Shown here piece by piece: positions 60,981 to 64,000 of a stretch of 64,000 nucleotides of DNA. The first letter of the stretch is position 1. Every line of letters begins with the position of its first letter. This DNA is from WHSV01 sp050694055. GTDB taxonomy: Bacteria; Actinomycetota; CADDZG01; WHSQ01. A program made the translations under genes and the position numbers. The notes under the pieces are model-generated. The model had not been told where the DNA came from. It ran no database searches and was given only the letters and a program-made list of their open reading frames with translations. The stretch covers positions 1 to 64,000 of the forward strand of contig JBOGWX010000053.1 in the NCBI GenBank assembly GCA_050694055.1, given 5' to 3'.

Positions 60981-62956
60981 GCCCTCGTGACCCGGTGGAT
61001 GTCGACCCCGATGTTGGCCGAGGTCGCCTCGTGGTAGAGCGACAACTGAGCCGACGAGACGTTTGCATCCGGAGGAATCTTGCGTAAATCGAAGCGGATC
61101 AGCGGCCGGTAGACGTAGTTGTCGGTCGTGCCCACTCGCAAGGAGGTGGAAGCCCCGTAGTTCTTGCAGCTCGAGTCGCCGTCGACCATGAAGGTCGACG
61201 ATCCCGCGTTGGGCTCTGGCTGCAAGCTCGCCGTGGTCAGCCCCGCCGCCGGCAGGGTCACGGTCCGGCGGTCGGAGGAGTTGCCCCAGGTCACGATTCG
61301 GTAGGTGAAGCTTTGGTCCGGAGCCGCGGTGGTGTCCCGGTAGGTGGTGCGGTCGACGTCGCCGATGTGAGCGATGAAGGTGGCTGCTCCGGGCGTGAAG
61401 CTCGCATCCCGGGAACGGTGGATCTCATATCCGGCAAAGCCGAACACGCCGTCGAAGGGGTAGCGGCTCCAACGCAGCTCGGCCCCGTTGGAGTGCAGCA
61501 CCTCGGGCGCGTGCAGGGTGGAAGCGGTGTTGATCCAGGTGACCTCGAGCTTGGGCCGCATGGTGGGGTCGCCCGTGAAGCGCTTGCCCGGGACCCGGGG
61601 ACCGCTGGCGCCGCTGGGCTCGGTGCTGCGCTTGACCAGCACCCCGTTGTTGGGCACGTCATAGAGCAGCCAGTCGTTGACCAGCTCTTCGACGTCCCAC
61701 GAGATCCACTGCGGCGGCTCGGCGCCGCTGGCCAGCGTCGTCGACGCCACCGTCGGCCCCACGGTCATGTTGTTGGGCTTGGTCGAGGTCACCCATGCCG
61801 AGTTCATCTGTTTCACCGCGAGGCCGTGGGACTTTCCTCCGCAGTTCGACGAGCCTCCGACGCAGGTCCCGTCGTAGAAGAGCTTGAGCTGCGCAGCGCT
61901 GGCCATGGGGCCCTCGGGGATCGCGCTGAGGTCGAAGCGCAGGCCGGCACGCCAGACGTTGCTCGAGTTGGTGCCGATGGGAAGGCGCGTGCCGGTGGTG
62001 CCGGCGCACGACATACAGGCCCAGTCGAAGCTTGCGTCCTCGGTCGACTCGATGCCCTCCTGGATCGTGACCGTTGGATCTAACAGGACGGGGAAGACCC
62101 GCTCCGGAGCGCTCAGCCACTCGGGGTCGACCGAGAGGGCCACCTCGAATCCCCCGTCATGCGGCGTGACCTCCATCGAGGCTTCGCCGGTGGCGTAGGC
62201 CTCGACCTCGCCGGTGACCGAGGAGTCGCGTACCGTGGGCGCGTCTAGCACGAACAGCGGGTTGGCGTCGTCCCCCCCGATGAAGTCATAGGAGCCGTCC
62301 GGGTTGGGCTGGGCTTCCATGGTGGGGTCCGAGGTCGTGAGGTTGAAGGTGTAGGAGCTCTGTGCCTCTGGGTCGTTGAGAACGAGGGTCTCCTTGACCC
62401 CCAGGGTCGTCACCTCGTAGCGCAGATCGGTGTCCGCCACGGCGTCCGGGTAGACCAGGCGCGCGCCGTCGGCCTGTGCCTCGGTAGGCTGCGCACCCTC
62501 GAGTTCCATGCGGACGCTTTCTTCGTGGATTCGCAGCTCCATGAAGTCCCCGACGGGCTGGTCTGAGAAGAAGACGTCGAAGAGGTTGGGCCCCGTGGCG
62601 AGATCGAAGCCCGGCTCGGTCGTGGGGCCGAGCGTTGGATCGATGGTCCGCCACTGCCCCCGGCTCACTTCGAATTGCACCGGGGCGGTGTGAAAGGTGG
62701 TGGTGTAGCTGCCGTCAGCGTTCTGCTTGGTGCGCGCGGTGGACGACTGCAGGTCTGACAAGTCGAGTGCAGCAGGTTGCTTGGTGGTCTGGGCTTCGGC
62801 CTCTGAGGCGAACTCGGCTGCCACTAGTGGCAACAGTGAGGCCGTGAGGCAGATGATCAGCAGCACCGCCGAGCATCTTGGCCTGCGACTTGCCGGTCGC
62901 TGCAACCGACGTGCCACGCTCCTGCTGGATTTCTTGCCGGCCGTCCTTGCGCCCAC
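60803..62956 (-). CDS. Rhs protein, N-terminal segment with signal anchor and DNRLRE domains
   Basis: This is a 717-codon frame of which about 62956-60918 is genuine. It starts at GTG 62954-62956 after AAGGGAG. A hydrophobic export or anchor segment (SAVLLIICLTASLLPLVAA, residues 29-47) is followed by a beta-rich region (FEVSRGQWRTIDPTL), a DNRLRE domain (about 310-470, WRAGLRFDLSAIPEGP, RPKLEVTW), a fibronectin-like stretch and a second DNRLRE domain (RPLIRFDLRKIPPDANVSSA). After WQETQ near 60917 one G appears lost; restoring it continues as AGAEWSTPGADRSG in the middle segment. Confidence 0.75.
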   Translation of the reverse strand: MGARTAGKKSSRSVARRLQRPASRRPRCSAVLLIICLTASLLPLVAAEFASEAEAQTTKQPAALDLSDLQSSTARTKQNADGSYTTTFHTAPVQFEVSRGQWRTIDPTLGPTTEPGFDLATGPNLFDVFFSDQPVGDFMELRIHEESVRMELEGAQPTEAQADGARLVYPDAVADTDLRYEVTTLGVKETLVLNDPEAQSSYTFNLTTSDPTMEAQPNPDGSYDFIGGDDANPLFVLDAPTVRDSSVTGEVEAYATGEASMEVTPHDGGFEVALSVDPEWLSAPERVFPVLLDPTVTIQEGIESTEDASFDWACMSCAGTTGTRLPIGTNSSNVWRAGLRFDLSAIPEGPMASAAQLKLFYDGTCVGGSSNCGGKSHGLAVKQMNSAWVTSTKPNNMTVGPTVASTTLASGAEPPQWISWDVEELVNDWLLYDVPNNGVLVKRSTEPSGASGPRVPGKRFTGDPTMRPKLEVTWINTASTLHAPEVLHSNGAELRWSRYPFDGVFGFAGYEIHRSRDASFTPGAATFIAHIGDVDRTTYRDTTAAPDQSFTYRIVTWGNSSDRRTVTLPAAGLTTASLQPEPNAGSSTFMVDGDSSCKNYGASTSLRVGTTDNYVYRPLIRFDLRKIPPDANVSSAQLSLYHEATSANIGVDIHRVTRAWREGGANGACSGRGATWQETQRGRNGVRREQTAPAPSWPPLRSTARPWGGTATTSSRW

Positions 62957-63280
62957 CCGAGGCTCCCTTCCCCTTCGCCGAATGCCATGTGATTCGGCGA
63001 TCTCCCTACATGCACGCCCGCTGGCGTTTGGTAGCAGGAGAGTCCAGGTCCGGTCACCGTCCGCAGCGTTGGTTAGAAAGAACTAGTCCTTACGGGAACC
63101 GAGGTCAAGGGCTTTTCTACGGATTGGTTACCACAGTTGCTGTCTGACTCTCGCTGATGAAAAAGAGCCCAAAACGATATTTATCCGGTTCACCATGTAT
63201 GAGCTCAATCTTTGGGATCCTTTCTGCCACCGGTAACTCCTTGTCGTGATCGCACTTGCGGCAACGACACTTGCAGCGAC
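62957..63280. other. non-coding leader upstream of the Rhs gene
   Basis: This 324-bp stretch has visibly lower GC toward 63100-63240 and no credible gene. It lies between the Rhs start and the right repeat copy and probably holds the promoter of the Rhs operon. No integrase, transposase or obvious hairpin is seen. Confidence 0.5.
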
Positions 63281-63379
63281 CAACGGCTCATCGCTACCGG
63301 CTGCGGGTGGGCCCCCAGGCGCGGCCCGAAGCACCGGCTGCGCAACTTCGCAAGGACCTGATCCGTCCGCTCAGGAGCC
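63281..63379. repeat. direct repeat, right copy (island boundary)
   Basis: This is the second copy of the 99-bp repeat at 51362-51460 (96/99 identical, same orientation). It contains a non-functional duplicate of the glycosylase 3' end and the functional last codons and stop of the cyclic-nucleotide-binding gene (63371-63373). Confidence 0.9.
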
Positions 63380-64000
63380 TTCCGGCGGGTCGCCGCCCCC
63401 TTCTTCCTCGCGCCGGTGGTCGCCGCTGAGCTGCTCCAGATGTTCGGGCTCCACCACCTCGGGCGGCACGACGACGCCCCGCAGTGGCGTGACGGCCGTC
63501 ACCGTCGCGGTGCGGCGGCCCCCTTCCAGCACGGCGCGCTCGCCCATCACCGCCCCCGGTCCGATCTCGGCGACGAGCTTGCCGTCCACCTCCACCGACG
63601 CGACGCCATCGAGGACCAAAAAGAGGTCACTCCCCTCCTCACCCTGACGGAACAGGACCTCGCCCGCGCGCAGTCGACGTCGCTTGGTTGGATGCTCCGA
63701 GCCCATGATGGAGCGCGACAAGTGACGCTCGAGCTCGGACTCGACCTCGGTCGTCAGGGCGTCCCGATCGACCGCCTCCCACGGCGTCACCCCGCCGAAG
63801 GCGTGGTGGTACCACTGGTCGAAGTCGATGAGCCCGCTCTTGGCCACGAGATCGCCAGACGCGTCGTAGACCCAGTGGCGGGGGAAGGGGCTCGAACCGA
63901 CCAGTCGCCCCTCGGCCGTCCCATCGGCGAGAAGCTCGAGCTCGAGCGTGGTCCACACCACCGGAGCTCGCAGTTGCACGAACGGCCTGTGTTTGACGCG
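63371..64000 (-). CDS. cyclic-nucleotide-binding domain protein, 5' end outside window
   Basis: The frame stays open to the window edge, so the gene is partial at its 5' end. The visible 209 residues comprise an upstream domain of unknown type (PFPRHWVYDASGDLVAKSGLIDFDQWYHHAFG) and a C-terminal cNMP-binding/Crp-like beta-roll (LRAGEVLFRQGEEGSDLFLVL, GPGAVMGERAVLEGGRRTATV) in which GERAVL plus RRTATV form the phosphate-binding cassette. No HTH follows, so it is a sensor or adaptor rather than a Crp-type activator. It was probably the original convergent neighbour of the glycosylase gene. Confidence 0.82.
   Translation of the reverse strand, partial: RVKHRPFVQLRAPVVWTTLELELLADGTAEGRLVGSSPFPRHWVYDASGDLVAKSGLIDFDQWYHHAFGGVTPWEAVDRDALTTEVESELERHLSRSIMGSEHPTKRRRLRAGEVLFRQGEEGSDLFLVLDGVASVEVDGKLVAEIGPGAVMGERAVLEGGRRTATVTAVTPLRGVVVPPEVVEPEHLEQLSGDHRREEEGGGDPPEGS

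Noticed and set aside
51443..63280. Island as a classic integrase-driven genomic island
   Set aside because: The repeats fit an attachment site, but no integrase, excisionase, transposase or replication gene is present, so I report only a repeat-bounded island.

Overview
The window is about 64 kb of GC-rich DNA that reads as a chromosome of an actinobacterium, probably a lineage outside the classical mycobacteria/streptomycetes. The evidence is a complete Pup-proteasome block (Mpa/ARC, Dop, Pup, PrcB, PrcA, PafA, PafB, PafC) followed by TatA/B, TatC, a HelY-type helicase and a small 5'-3' exonuclease, an order familiar from Mycobacterium. Genes are tightly packed, often with ATGA or GTGA start/stop overlaps and GTG/TTG starts. 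I recognise no rRNA, tRNA, CRISPR array or integrase.

Left third (1-22.7 kb). Positions 3572-9911 hold a minus-strand lysine-degradation operon: kamA (lysine 2,3-aminomutase), kdd (3,5-diaminohexanoate dehydrogenase), a YtcJ-like amidohydrolase, and kamD and kamE (B12-dependent lysine 5,6-aminomutase). A divergent Lrp/AsnC regulator lies upstream with a palindromic operator-like site between. The pathway gene kal (3-aminobutyryl-CoA ammonia lyase) is at 248-640, separated from kamE by a lower-GC patch with a DUF222/HNH endonuclease, a DUF6978-like + DUF1828/1829 pair and a possible methyltransferase remnant. Next come a GNAT protein, an acyl-CoA dehydrogenase, glpD, a lipid kinase, an alkyl-DHAP-synthase-like flavoprotein, a thiolase, an ATP-dependent DNA ligase, a SigB/SigF-type sigma factor, a GAF-ANTAR protein and the exonuclease.

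Middle (22.7-42.3 kb). The HelY-Tat-Paf-proteasome block is interrupted by a zinc-ribbon protein and a GAF/PAS histidine kinase. Beyond Mpa lie trmI, a TtuA-type tRNA thiolase and a small ubiquitin-like sulfur-carrier protein whose Gly-Gly is not C-terminal, then an HtrA protease.

Right third (42.3-64 kb). Housekeeping and hypothetical genes lead to a B12-binding-type radical SAM gene. Its apparent UGA stop is very likely a selenocysteine codon (C-U-A-E-P tail), with a SECIS-like hairpin just 3' and a stop overlapping the start of a DUF169 gene. From 51.4 to 63.4 kb there is a 12-kb island bounded by a 99-bp direct repeat (96/99 identical) that duplicates the junction of a convergent gene pair (AlkA-type glycosylase / cyclic-nucleotide-binding protein). 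The island holds one giant Rhs polymorphic toxin, split by two apparent 1-nt deletions and ending in a DUF4258-like toxin domain, its DUF2283 immunity gene, and an overlapping array of membrane-anchored orphan toxin modules with immunity genes, the last cut off by the repeat.
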